Of a stretch of 24,831 nucleotides of DNA, positions 1 through 9,457 are shown in pieces. The stretch covers positions 1 to 24,831 of the forward strand of contig JAYMTA010000729.1 in assembly GCA_036897625.1 (NCBI GenBank), in the 5' to 3' direction. The number at the start of each line of letters is the position of its first letter. The stretch's first letter is position 1. Position numbers and translations under genes: made by a program. This stretch comes from Pelargonium cotyledonis (taxonomy: Eukaryota; Streptophyta; Magnoliopsida; Geraniales; Geraniaceae). The notes beneath the pieces were generated by a model that was not told the origin of the DNA, searched no databases, and saw only the letters and a list, made by a program, of their open reading frames with translations.

Positions 1-37
1 AAAGTCCAAAAAAAAAAAAAATTCATATGCAACATAC

Positions 38-244
38 CAAAAGAATCGCAGTGGAGGACTCGTTGGCCCACCCATTCTCCTCGAGGAGGTGGCCGATTAT
101 GATGCAAGCACATAGCAGAGTAAAGAAGACGGTGAGAGCGATGACGGTGTTGGTATTGAAAAATGAAGACGAAACTGCTGAATTTTGAGCAACTGATGAT
201 GAAAGTTGATGCGGAGCTTCAATGGCAGAAGGGTTGGTCACCAT
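38..244 (-). CDS. NHX: Vacuolar-type Na+(K+)/H+ exchanger (NHX), first exon only
   Basis: This is the first coding exon (69 codons) of a cation/proton antiporter. It starts at the ATG at 244-242 and ends at 38, where a GTATG donor follows in phase 0; the rest lies beyond the left edge. Residues from about 31 form a hydrophobic helix (VFFTLLCACIIIGHLL), followed by GHLLEEN and W-NES-TA. In the plant vacuolar NHX1-4 class this stretch reads CACI-IGHLLEENRW-NESITA, so the class is clear. The endosomal NHX5/6 class lacks GHLLEEN here. The family moves Na+ or K+ into the vacuole in exchange for H+, for ion and pH balance. The first 30 residues are Ser/Asn-rich and I do not recognise them. NESS replaces the usual NESI. 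The gene diverges from the sulfurtransferase gene on the other strand. Confidence 0.85.
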
Positions 245-315
245 TTTTAGAGAGAGAAAGTGGCCATTACAGACCTAATTTCAGTTTTAGGCCTTCTCCT
301 CCTCTGCTTCTCCAA

Positions 316-323
316 TATATATA
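316..323 (-). promoter_or_regulatory. Candidate TATA box of the NHX gene
   Basis: TATATATA lies about 75 bases upstream of the NHX start codon on the minus strand, next to a short CA/GT run. That spacing would leave a 5' leader of roughly 40-45 bases. Such AT runs are common in this DNA, so position is the main support. Confidence 0.4.
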
Positions 324-441
324 CACACACACACATTAATACCCTCACAAACACTCTTTTTCGTCATCATCATTTGCGATCAATTTTCATTTTTTTAGTT
401 TCTCCGATTGATCGATCTCCTAATTCGTATACATTACACTA

Positions 442-645
442 GTGGCAGACTCGTTCTTCGACATCTTCGACTTCTTCATGCACCCTTCGTCTTCTTCTTC
501 TTCTTCGTTTCCGGATCAACTGATTCCATCCTCGCTGAGAGCATCTACCGGCGAATCACCAAAACCACCGGCTTCGATCCCACTCAATGCTCACATGCTC
601 AGCTCTACCGCTGCCACTGCCGACCAATCTCAGCAGGTAGTGTAG
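442..645 (+). other. Unrecognised low-complexity ORF, possible exon remnant
   Basis: An open frame beginning GTG-GCA-GAC runs to a TAG at 643-645. It reads FFDIFDFFMHP, then a serine run encoded by a CTT/TCT microsatellite (about 489-507), then a Pro/Ser/Ala-rich tail. The composition is more GC-rich than the flanks, and a CAG/GTAGTG donor-like site stands near 635. The first ATG in frame is at 478. A second frame is open over the same stretch. I recognise no family. It may be a 5' exon whose gene has gone, a leader exon, or chance. It sits in the divergent spacer between the NHX and sulfurtransferase genes. Confidence 0.2.
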
Positions 646-750
646 GCCTCCTCGCCGATTAGAAGCCGGCCTCCGGCAGGAAATTTGTATAATAATCGGA
701 AATAAATAAAATTTGGAACAAGAAAATTAAAAATCTCCGCAGATGAAACG

Positions 751-869
751 CAACGTTTCACTAGGGATTGAGTTTAGAGTGATGACGCGGCTGCCACTAG
801 GTGATTGTGGCAACGTTTCACTAGGGATTGAGTTTAGAGCGATGTCGCGGCTGCCACTAGGTGATGTGG
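751..869. repeat. Two-copy 60-bp tandem repeat
   Basis: Copy 1 is 751-810 and copy 2 is 811-869. Each begins CAACGTTTCACTAGGGATTG and ends CTGCCACTAGGTGAT-TGTGG. They differ by a couple of substitutions and one deleted base, so the duplication looks fairly recent. Each copy holds GCGGCTGCCAC. It lies 330-450 bases upstream of the sulfurtransferase start codon. Confidence 0.9.
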
Positions 870-1200
870 CATCTGACATTTGAAGAACACGTGACATATC
901 GGTCGTCAACTTGCTATAACAGGTTGATAGGGCCCAAATCAAAAAAATTGAAATGTTAATGATCCTAAATCACATGATTTTGAATCTAATAGCTAAATTA
1001 AAACAAAATTCAATCTAAGGAGACAAAACTAATTAGCCCAGTATTTTTACACTTTTGCAGTGTAGAGTGTAGACTGTATTGAAGAACAAGGCAACAACAG
1101 CAATAGTGCTCTTTGGCGGCTTCTCTTCTTCGTCCCTCGAAAGCTGACGCCAAAAGAGGCATTTTTTCAAGCCATCGACTTGTTTATGGTCTCTGAGTGA
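870..1200 (+). promoter_or_regulatory. Presumed promoter and 5' leader of the sulfurtransferase gene
   Basis: This AT-rich spacer runs from the tandem repeat to the ATG at 1201. A GGGCCC palindrome at 929-934 and AGCCCA at 1034-1039 resemble the Site II (TGGGCC/T) boxes common in plant housekeeping promoters. No convincing TATA box was seen. The transcription start cannot be placed by eye. Confidence 0.35.
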
Positions 1201-4200
1201 ATGGCATCTTCCATCTTCGCCAGGACTCTCTTGGGTCGCCGCTTGATTCGCTCCTCAATCTCTCAGACGCACCAAATTCTCACTTCTCTCTGCACTGTAA
1301 GTGTGAAAATTTATGAGCTTTTTCAGTAATCTCACTTGGGTTTCTGTTTTACAATCGACCCTTTTCTGGGTTTGATTTGTTTTCGATGACTGTGTGGTGG
1401 GTCTTTCATGTTTTGTGCCTTTTTTTATGGGTTTTGATGTTGTAAGTTAATATGATGATTTTCAGAATCAGAAAATAGGGTTTTATGAACTGGTTATTTT
1501 CTTGTTGTCAATACCGTGATTGTTTCTTAGTCTCATCAGCTGAGTGATTTCACTGTCTTAGACTCTTACTAGGGAGTTCATATTGTTGTGGTTTGAGAGT
1601 GCACTTTGTTTCATTGCATGATCGGATTATGTAGAATGACAATCATTAGTTTATGTGTAAATTTAGTAGAATTGAGCTTAACATTTGTTTTGTCTAGCAT
1701 TTTGTCTAAATTTAGTAGCTTGATAATGTAGTCCTATTTGAAGGTGTAATTCTGTCCCCATTTATCATGTTGATTTGACTATAAGCTTTTCCAATACACG
1801 CAGAAGAGACCAGTTCACTTTCTGGCCGAACACACGTACTCAACATATAGAAAATCATGTCAGGCTCGTAATATTATGGCTTCCTTGGTTGATGGGAGAA
1901 AAGCTGGTTTTTCTACACTGTCCATGTCTTCAAGCGAACCTGTTGTTTCTGTTGATTGGCTTCATAAGAACCTGAAGGAACCTGATGTGAAGGTACCTTC
2001 GTTTACTGTTTTATGCCCCATCATTTTTGTACTCCTTTTTGTGTCATGGAACTTGTTTTCTTGATTCCCTCCTTTATCCCTCATTAGTCCAAATCTGATT
2101 CTGAAGAATGTATTATCTTGTGTTTATTGACCTATTTTCTTTGCCAAAGTTTGATAGAAATAATGGTAAGTTTTGTATATTGTATTTTTAACTTAAGTTA
2201 TTTGTTTTTCAAGGTGTTGGATGCATCCTGGTATATGCCAGATGAGCAGAGAAATCCACTTCAAGAGTATAAGGTGTTGCCTTTTGGTCTGCTCGCAATT
2301 TTGTTTTAACACCATTACATTCATATGAAATCGTACCTTATGAGTTATGATTATCTTTTCTACTTACCTCCTTTGGTTTATCACCTTCTTGCCCAGAACA
2401 GGTTGCTCACATTCCTGGTGCCCTTTTCTTCAATGTGGATGGAATTTCTGACCAAGCAACAAAAGTGAGTGGCTTTTGCTTCATTTTTTCTTGTTGCTAT
2501 TATCTTAGAATTTGCATTTACTTCCTCTAAAATTGTTGTAATAATCTATATTTTTCCTGATGGAATTTTGTAGTCTTCTCATTACGACTCTATCTCCACT
2601 TCTTCCTTCACTGTCTATCCACTCCTTGCTGCCTTTTTTGTATACTTTGTCCCAAAATAAGTGTTCATTTTCTATATTAAAAAAATTGTCCCAAAATTAA
2701 TTTGGACACTCATTTTAGGATAAAGGGAGTGTCATTCTTGCGGAAAATGCACTCTTTATGCTACTCTTCCATATTTCTTTGCCAAGTGGTGAAGTACATA
2801 ACTAATAGTCATTTTTTATCTTGTTATGCTCATATTCGTATTTGTGATATAAAAAACTATATTTCTTGATGATTTGTATTAGTTGCCGCACATGCTTCCC
2901 AAAGAGGATGCCTTTGCTGCAGCGGTGTCTGCTCTTGGTATTGATAACAAAGATGGGGTGATTGTTTATGATGGCAAGGGACTTTTCAGTGCAGCTCGAG
3001 TTTGGTGGTGAGTTTCAAGGTTGATAATACAATTTGACTTGATTTTGGCTATATATAACTGATATGCACTGTTTTATTAATGAAATGAAAAAGGATGTTT
3101 AGAGTATTTGGGCATGACAGAGTCTGGGTGTTAGATGGGGGCTTGCCAAGATGGCGTGCATCAGGATATGATGTTGAATCTAGCGCGTCAGGTGGTGCAA
3201 TCTTGAAAGCAAGTGCTGCTAGTGAGGCAATAGCAAAAGTATCTAAGGGACTGTCAGTAAGTTTATGAGTAGTCTACTTCAGTTCATGGTTTAAAATCCC
3301 GTAGTCTCATTTTCAAATTGTAGAAGCTTTATTGCTTGTTTTTCATTGGCTGAAGTCTTACACCTTCAATGTCAAAACGCTCATTTAGTTGTGTGGTTAT
3401 ATGATAAATGATTTCAGGTAGGGCCAGTCACTTTTCAGACAACATTTAGGCCACATCTTGTCTGGACGCTTGAACAGGTTGGTTATCCATTATTGTTCTT
3501 ATTATGCGCCAAGACCCACCCTTACGCGCAACTAAAGTTACTATAAAAAGTCCATCACCAAAATGCATTGTACTAGCTTTCTCTTTCATGCACATATAAG
3601 TCAACTGAGATGGACTGATATTCTGACATGATTATTTTTGGTTGGGTGAAGTTTTCTAGATAATCTAGGCGTTGATTAAAGTACAATTCAATGGTCGAGT
3701 TAAGGTTGTTATATGTTGCAGATTAGGGAAAACATTGAGGAAAATACACACCAACATATAGATGCTCGGTCGAAAGCCAGGTATACTACACGTTGCTGCA
3801 ATTGGTAGTTATTTTAGTTCGTTGTGATATTGAAAATTGATTATTAATGATCGTAATAGGTAGTTGTGTGTTTTTCAAATGGACAAAAGTTTGTGCTCTA
3901 TGGGCTCACCATCTTACATTTGGCACTAGTTAGTAGTTACAACGAAATCAACTTCCTAAATTTGACTTGATGAAGATCTGATATCACAGATTTGATGGTG
4001 CTGCAGCAGAACCTCGAAAGGGAATAAGAAGTGGTCATGTACCGGGCAGCAAGTGCATTCCTTTTGCCCAGGTAAAGGGTTGACCACTTATATGCTATTT
4101 ATCTCATTACTATATTAATTGAATAATGTGGCATGAAAGTACATTGTTAATTTAATTTTTGATCTGTTGTAGTACCCTATTGAATTTCTTGCTCTTGTTC

Positions 4201-5081
4201 TATGCGTCTTGCACTGACATGAAGAAAAAAAGCATTATCTTTATCGATTTTAGTTTAAATAGACAAATCATGTTTTTTGTTTAACAAAGCCACGTGATTT
4301 TCTTTTGCAGATGTTAGATAGTTCACAGTTACTTTTACCTCCAGATGAGCTTAAGAAACGATTTGAACAAGAAGGTTAGGACATTTTCTCATCCTAATTT
4401 CCATATCCATCAAATCGACTGCGCTCTACTAGCTTTATATGAGTTTCTTGTAGTGGCTATGATCATTTTGTTGCATGTGTCACTGTCATAATACAATCAC
4501 CGTCACGTTTGTATTACTTGTCAATTCTTGCATGTTTTCTAACTACTAGTTAGGGTTTCACAATGTAGGAAATTTAAATTTCAAGTATGCCCTCTGTAAA
4601 ACATTAAACAAAAGGAAGAATTACATTTTGAAAATACCCACACGTCCTAGTTTCTTAGGAAATCAATTAAAAATAGCAGATGACACCTAATACAACTATG
4701 TAACTTCTTGTTCTTCTGCAGGCATCTCTTTGGACCGTCCTGTTGTAGCTTCCTGCGGCACTGGCGTTACTGCCTGCGTTCTTGCTTTGGTACACTCTTT
4801 TTTCAATTTATTACAAATATACCCTTGAAGTTTACGCTTAGTTTTGTTTCCGAGTAGTTTATATTCAATCATTCTCACATCACAAAAGCGCAGTCCTTGT
4901 GCTTCCAATGAGTATCTCAAACTTGCATTTTGACCGACATCATCCAGTCTCATTTTTTTATCTAATCTTTCAGGGTCTTCATCGACTTGGGAAACCTGAT
5001 GTTGCAGTCTATGACGGGTCTTGGACTGAATGGGGAGGACAGGCTGATGCACCCGTTGAAGCTTTGGCAGCTTCAGCCTGA
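1201..5081 (+). CDS. STR1: Thiosulfate/3-mercaptopyruvate sulfurtransferase, mitochondrial (STR1/MST1 type)
   Basis: Twelve exons: 1201-1296, 1804-1992, 2214-2273, 2402-2464, 2883-3007, 3094-3256, 3418-3477, 3722-3780, 3990-4071, 4311-4374, 4722-4789, 4974-5081. They join in frame to 1137 nt, 378 aa; the Arabidopsis protein is about 379 aa. The enzyme moves sulfur from 3-mercaptopyruvate or thiosulfate to thiol acceptors or cyanide. Residues 1 to about 56 are rich in Arg and Ser (ARTLLGRRLIRSS), as in a mitochondrial presequence. Two rhodanese domains follow. The first starts near SVDWL (residue 81) and has the inactive loop YDGKG (165-169). The second carries the active loop CGTGVTA with catalytic Cys332. 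DASWYMP and DGSWTEWG mark matching points in the two domains. Met57 is in frame, directly before the domains, and could be a second start. The intron 3 donor (AAG/GTGTTG) is weak. Intron 4 holds a MITE. Confidence 0.95.
2643..2731. mobile_element. Stowaway-like (Tc1/mariner) MITE, short copy in STR1 intron 4
   Basis: The left end reads TACTTTGTCCCAAAATAAGTG. The right end, on the reverse strand, reads CTCCCTTTATCCTAAAATGA followed by GTGTCC. Both match the plant Stowaway-type terminus CTCCCTCCGTCCCAAAATAAGTGTC. At about 90 bp the copy is little more than two terminal repeats with one extra TGTCCCAAAAT between them. It lies between exons 4 and 5 and leaves the splice sites intact. Confidence 0.75.
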
Positions 5082-5279
5082 CACTGTCAGGCTCAGGAAG
5101 TGAATAGCAAGAAAATGTGTATGAAATTTTTTAGTTGTGGTTCTTGTGGAATGCTTAGTATGAGATTTTGGGTAAAAAGAGAACAATAACCAAAACCATT
5201 TGTTTCATGGATTGTACTGAAATGATATTACATTGCAATGAAGTGACTTGTGGATTGTTTCCTCCATGAACCCATTTGT

Positions 5280-5285
5280 AATAAA
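5280..5285 (+). terminator. Candidate poly(A) signal of the sulfurtransferase gene
   Basis: AATAAA lies about 200 bases after the stop codon at 5081. That is a plausible 3' UTR length for a plant gene. Confidence 0.5.
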
Positions 5286-5369
5286 CTAGAGAGAGAAAAA
5301 ATTTGAAAGTAAATTTGAACATATCAACGATGAAAGTAGATAAAAGAAGATTGTCCTCACTTGTCTTTA

Positions 5370-5560
5370 CGAACACGGGTCATGAAGATTGTATGAGTTG
5401 ATTTGGTACGACATGACACGATTAACGCAACGAATTCTACAACGCTTGACATGATACAATTAGATATCACTAATTTAATCCCATTTAGCACGACGACATG
5501 CATAAAATAATACAAACAATTAGAACCGAGGATGAGTATCAGGTCATGAGTCGGGTTTTG
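5370..5560. repeat. Degenerate ACGACATGACACGATTAACGC-type repeat, unclassified
   Basis: The stretch holds ACGGGTCATGAAG, ACGACATGACACGATTAACG and AGCACGACGACATG. These are old variants of the CACGACACG/CGTGTCGTG motifs that recur at 6405-6840 and 20324-20440. No ends or target-site duplication can be set. Otherwise 5286-5654 shows no gene. Confidence 0.35.
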
Positions 5561-5654
5561 GCATTTTGCATGTGGTGGAATGTGTGTTTTCCTTGCTTTA
5601 CATATTAGAATTTTATGTTTAAATAATATAAACAAGACGTTAAGAAACAAAACC

Positions 5655-5727
5655 GATCGTGTGGCCTAATGGATAAGGCGCTCGCCTCCGGAGCGGGAGA
5701 TTGTGGGTTCGAGTCCCATCACGATCG
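5655..5727 (+). tRNA. tRNA-Arg (anticodon CCG)
   Basis: The 73-nt sequence folds into a full cloverleaf. The acceptor arm GATCGTG pairs with CACGATC, with discriminator G. The D arm is GCC...GGC. The anticodon stem CTCGC/GCGGG, with one G-T pair, closes the loop CTCCGGA, giving anticodon CCG, which reads CGG arginine codons. The T arm is GTGGG-TTCGAGT-CCCAT. The internal A box (TGGCCTAATGG) and B box (GGTTCGAGTCC) for RNA polymerase III are intact. There is no intron and no encoded CCA, as expected for a nuclear eukaryotic tRNA. It sits between the convergent 3' ends of the sulfurtransferase and methyltransferase genes. Confidence 0.96.
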
Positions 5728-5732
5728 TTTTT
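5728..5732 (+). terminator. Pol III terminator of tRNA-Arg
   Basis: A run of five T directly follows the discriminator base, the usual RNA polymerase III stop signal. Confidence 0.85.
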
Positions 5733-6227
5733 CCTTATTTTTCCATTTTTTTTGGGTAAAAATATAGGTGTCAATTTCGGGATCGGTTTCACTTTTTTAA
5801 TTCATGAATCGCGCAAATTTGACTTGATTGAAATTCGGATGCCCATGAATTTGAACTTGATTGATATATACTACATTCAAGTCCGGTGTAAATGTAGTGA
5901 ATTCAATTCTATATTTTTTAGCGGAATTACTCGTTAACTTCACACCGAAAATGTGTGAAAATCCGTCAAGAAACACTATATGGCATAAAACAGAGCAAAA
6001 CAAAACCATATAAGCAATTTTTTTTTTATGAGTTCTGCCAAAATTCAGAACCAAAGAAGAGTGTCATCAAATTTAAGGTTTTGTCACTAACAAGAAACTC
6101 TGTAGTTCACAAAACAAAACAAAGCCAAATCCATAAACACCATTTCTTGGCAAACCTAAGAACAAACAGTTGTCATAGGTACTATTACTAAACTGATAGC
6201 TACAGTTTGAAAAATGTAATGATAATT
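5733..6227. other. Spacer and 3' UTR of the methyltransferase gene
   Basis: This AT-rich stretch lies between the tRNA and the methyltransferase stop codon. Its right part should be the 3' UTR of that minus-strand gene. I saw no clear poly(A) signal and no other gene. The short open frames here show no recognisable family. Confidence 0.5.
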
Positions 6228-9200
6228 CTATCTCTTCCTGAACATGCAAAATACTATCAGCGCCCACGGCTTGTTTATTATCTGAAACTTGCAGCACGTC
6301 CAGTGCTTGACAAATAAGTGCTTGGCAAAATCATTCAGTCTTGCATTCGTCCCCGACACATTTAGAGCACATAAGGAACCCGAAAATGGTAACAATATAA
6401 CAGTCTTGTGCTCGTGTTCGTGTTGGATCAGTGAAAGACACACGACACGCATGTACGATTGATGTTCACTTGTCTTTCATAAATGTGTCGTGTTTGTGTT
6501 ACACAAGAGATGTGTACACAATCAATGTAACCAACATGATTCAAGTGCGTTTGGACTTGTTATATTTGTAAGAGTATCGTGTTTGTGTTGGACCTGCGAA
6601 ACAAACACGATACGTTACATAATTGATGTGATCAGTCCTACACATATCATCCAAATCTATTGTGCTTTTAAGGCGAGAATGTGTGCAGAATCAACTGTAA
6701 CTTGCCTTATCTCTCGTTTAAGGTCAACACAACAAGCCAACACGATTATTCAACGTGTTGTGTTTTTGTTGGCTCATAAAATGCATATGTAGCCTTTAAC
6801 ACGACACGAACACAACACATTAACACAAATTACAGCTCTAATAGCAAGCTATAAAACCCAAGACGTTCGTTTAAACTAGCATAAGATGAGAAGAAACAAA
6901 TATTACCGTCCACCAGGATGGTCCACGTAAGCTACTACACTAATAAGCCCTCCTTTCATTACGATTTGCTTTGCCTCTTCCAATGCTTGATGAGTAGTAT
7001 TTGGCTGTGTAGTTATTGCCTTTTCGCCACCTGGAAGGTAACCCAAATTGAACGCAATAACCCTAAAAACATAGAAGGCACCAAATTCAGGCAAAAGATT
7101 CATAATCATGATATACATATTAAACGAATATATGGTCATTCGTAAAATTATATATTGTAATGAAATTGGAATGAACTTATAAAACCACACTATTAATGTG
7201 AATAAATGAATGTAACAGATATTCGACAATGAAACTAAAGACATGAGATGTGAAGTAAGAGAAACATCCACCACGGCTATTTTACAATTCATGTACGGAC
7301 AGTGACAATTCAGTGAGCAAAAGAAAACACGAATTGCTATTGGTACCTTATAGGGGTGTTGTCAGGAATAACGTCACCCATGCTTACGTGACAGATGTTG
7401 AAGAGCTTGACTTGTTTTTTCTGCATACACCATAACTTATAGGTCAGTAGATAAGCAATGTAATCTTAAGAACACACATTTCGACTATAACTCCCAATCG
7501 GGCGAGCTTGATGAATGCTATTTTTACACGCAGAACAAAAACCAACACGTGACAATTGAAATTTTATTGTTATATGTTGAACAGAACCGTCTAACTGGAG
7601 AGACAGTGGTCCACAGGTTGGAAAGTCTGTTCCAAAACGTGAATCACGCTACTTAAATAACATAAATAATAGATACAAATAGATTCAAGAATGTGTCACC
7701 TCTTCAGGACTGAACGATTTGTCAATCAAAGAATGTGTATTTATCAGTGCGTCCTTCTGAATGTCAATTCCATAAACACAACCATTTCCAGAGCCGTCAG
7801 AAACCAATTTCAGCAACTCAGCAGTGTCGTGACCATTACCACAAGTGGCGTCGATAACTGTATCACCCTTCTGAACAACATGTTTCCAGACCCTGGTAGG
7901 AAAGCAAATTCAAAACAATAGAACTGAAGAAACTATAGTTTGGTTCTTGCGATCGTAAGTGTAGCACTTCGAGTAAAGATTAAAGAATATAATTTTCTAA
8001 TCAAGCTTGTAAAGAAGAAAAAAAATGGTCAATATGAAACGTACTGGTGTACAACATCAGTAGCTCTCTTCGTTCCAGAAACATAGTCCATCAGAAATTC
8101 CTCCATCCCTGAATCACACATTATATAAAAAAATTGAATTTAGTCATAGATGTCATATTCCAAAGTTAAATTAAATGGTAGTATCTTCAAAGGTGAGTTA
8201 TAAATACAGTAACGATTGAAAAACACTAACTAGACTTAAATTCTAAATGCAATTCTATTGATGAAGAGAAGTGGTGTTAGAAATCGAATTTCCATGCTTA
8301 AACTAAACAAAACACCAAACGGGAAATTGAGCACTGAACCGTTTAAGCTAAAACCAAGATGATATGAGACAACAAAAACTATTCAAGCAAGTACCACTGG
8401 AGCAACTTCAAAGTTTGAAGAAGCATCAAATACTTTCGGGAACAAGAAAACAGCAAGATTATCCACAATATGGACCAAAATCACATGCTTTCAAATTGCA
8501 TTTTTTATTATCATGCTAAAACTAAAACTAACTGATAAAACTCATGAGAAGTTGAGCACTGAGCCTTCTCAGCTAAACCAAACATTATAACAAGTTCCAC
8601 TACAGAATGTTCACAATTTGGTGATAAAAACATGGATTCAGGTTCCAACACATTCAGCACCAAATGCTTTTGGCAGCGAGAAAACAGCACTACAAAGTAC
8701 AAAACACAATAGTGACAAACACTGCATGCTTTCAAATCGCAATTCTTTTTCTTATCATGCAAAAACTAAACATAACACTCACGGGAAATCGACCACTGAG
8801 CCTCAAAGCCAAAACCAAGATCATAAAAGAGAGATAACAAAAAAAAACATTAAAGCAAGTTACACTACAGGAAGCTCAAAATTTGAAGATGAAAACATAG
8901 ACTCAACACCTCCAGCATAAAATGCTAGCAACAATATTGGGGAAAACACAAGCTTTCAAATTGCATATTTTATTGTCATGCTAATACTAAACACAATTGA
9001 TCACTGAGCCCTCTAAGCCAAAACCATGATCATAAAAAGCATTAAAGTTACACTACAGCAAGTTCAAATTGTGAAGACAAAAATACAGATTCAACACCTT
9101 CAGCACCACATAAGAAAACCAAAAACTCAAACACCTAATGCTCTAGACAACAGCAACGAAAAAACAAACAGCAACATTAGCAAAAATTGTGCTAAACCCA

Positions 9201-9457
9201 CATGGTTTCAAAAATCCATCAACAAAACAAGACAAAACCCAGCCTCAATAACCATATAAAGCCTCCCCAGTAAGAGGAGTGTCCTCCTTAACGTTGTAGA
9301 AAGTAGCGGTCACATATTGCCGAAACGGTGTCGTGGGTGTGGGAAGATTTCTGGGTCTGATCGGTAAAAACGAAACCCTTCTCTGGTGGACTAGCTGAGT
9401 TCGTGTAAAGGGTCTGAGAATGGCGAGCGAGCGTAAACAAAGCCTCGTCGACGACAT
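6228..9457 (-). CDS. SAM-dependent methyltransferase, YtqB/rRNA-methylase-like, probably organellar
   Basis: Six minus-strand exons: 9457-9253, 8108-8045, 7892-7700, 7420-7347, 7062-6907, 6339-6228. They join in frame to 804 nt, 267 aa. The core carries the SAM-binding motif [10 protein letters not shown] (104-113), the acidic GIDIQKD strand after it, and [10 protein letters not shown] (182-191) where N6-methylases carry NPPY. This is the bacterial YtqB (MnmM) family, whose characterised member methylates the tRNA wobble uridine side chain. The plant counterpart is At1g16445-like, and its substrate cannot be read from sequence. The first 60 or so residues ([17 protein letters not shown]...) are Arg/Ser-rich and lack acidic residues, as in an organelle transit peptide. 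An in-frame ATG at 9526 would add 23 residues; 9457 fits a transit peptide better. After HPGGR the family usually has about eight residues of the EELE-VEAFA type that are absent here, and the last exon is divergent. Confidence 0.88.
6405..6840. repeat. Hairpin-rich CGTGTTCGTGTTG repeat in the last methyltransferase intron
   Basis: Most of intron 5 (6340-6906) is made of CGTGTTCGTGTTGG/CACGACACGAACAC motifs in both orientations. One hairpin is perfect: GTATCGTGTTTGT (6574-6586) with ACAAACACGATAC (6601-6613). Another pairs AGCCAACAC with GTTGGCT near 6735-6774. The right end, read in reverse, is TAGAGCTGTAATTTGTG, which resembles hAT-type termini (TAGAGCTGTCAA). I found no matching left end or 8-bp target duplication, so the family stays unassigned. 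Confidence 0.6.
8270..9215. repeat. Intronic tandem array, about four units of 225-250 bp
   Basis: Intron 1 of the methyltransferase gene contains a degenerate array. The landmark CATGCTTTCAAATTGCA or a variant recurs near 8482, 8723, 8949 and 9197. Each is followed by TTATTATCATGCTAAAACTAAA, then ACTGAGCC-CTAAGCCAAAACCA, then GCAAGTTCCACTACAG and AATTTGAAGA. Unit spacing is 241, 225 and 249 bases. An older partial unit begins near 8270. The units differ by many substitutions and small gaps, so the array is not young. Confidence 0.8.

Noticed and set aside
23-244. Reading the left-edge gene as an endosomal NHX5/6
   Set aside because: GHLLEEN and NES-TA belong to the vacuolar NHX1-4 class, while NHX5/6 have a different first segment.
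4696-5052. 118-codon minus-strand open frame across the last STR1 exons
   Set aside because: It is the antisense shadow of STR1 exons 11-12 and their intron. The plus strand there has clear rhodanese motifs and splice sites.
8618-8920. 100-codon plus-strand open frame in the methyltransferase intron
   Set aside because: It lies across the tandem array and has low-complexity Lys/Asn/Thr content. The array explains it.
8270-9215. CRISPR-like array
   Set aside because: Units are long, diverged and contiguous, without short identical repeats and unique spacers, and the locus is a plant intron.
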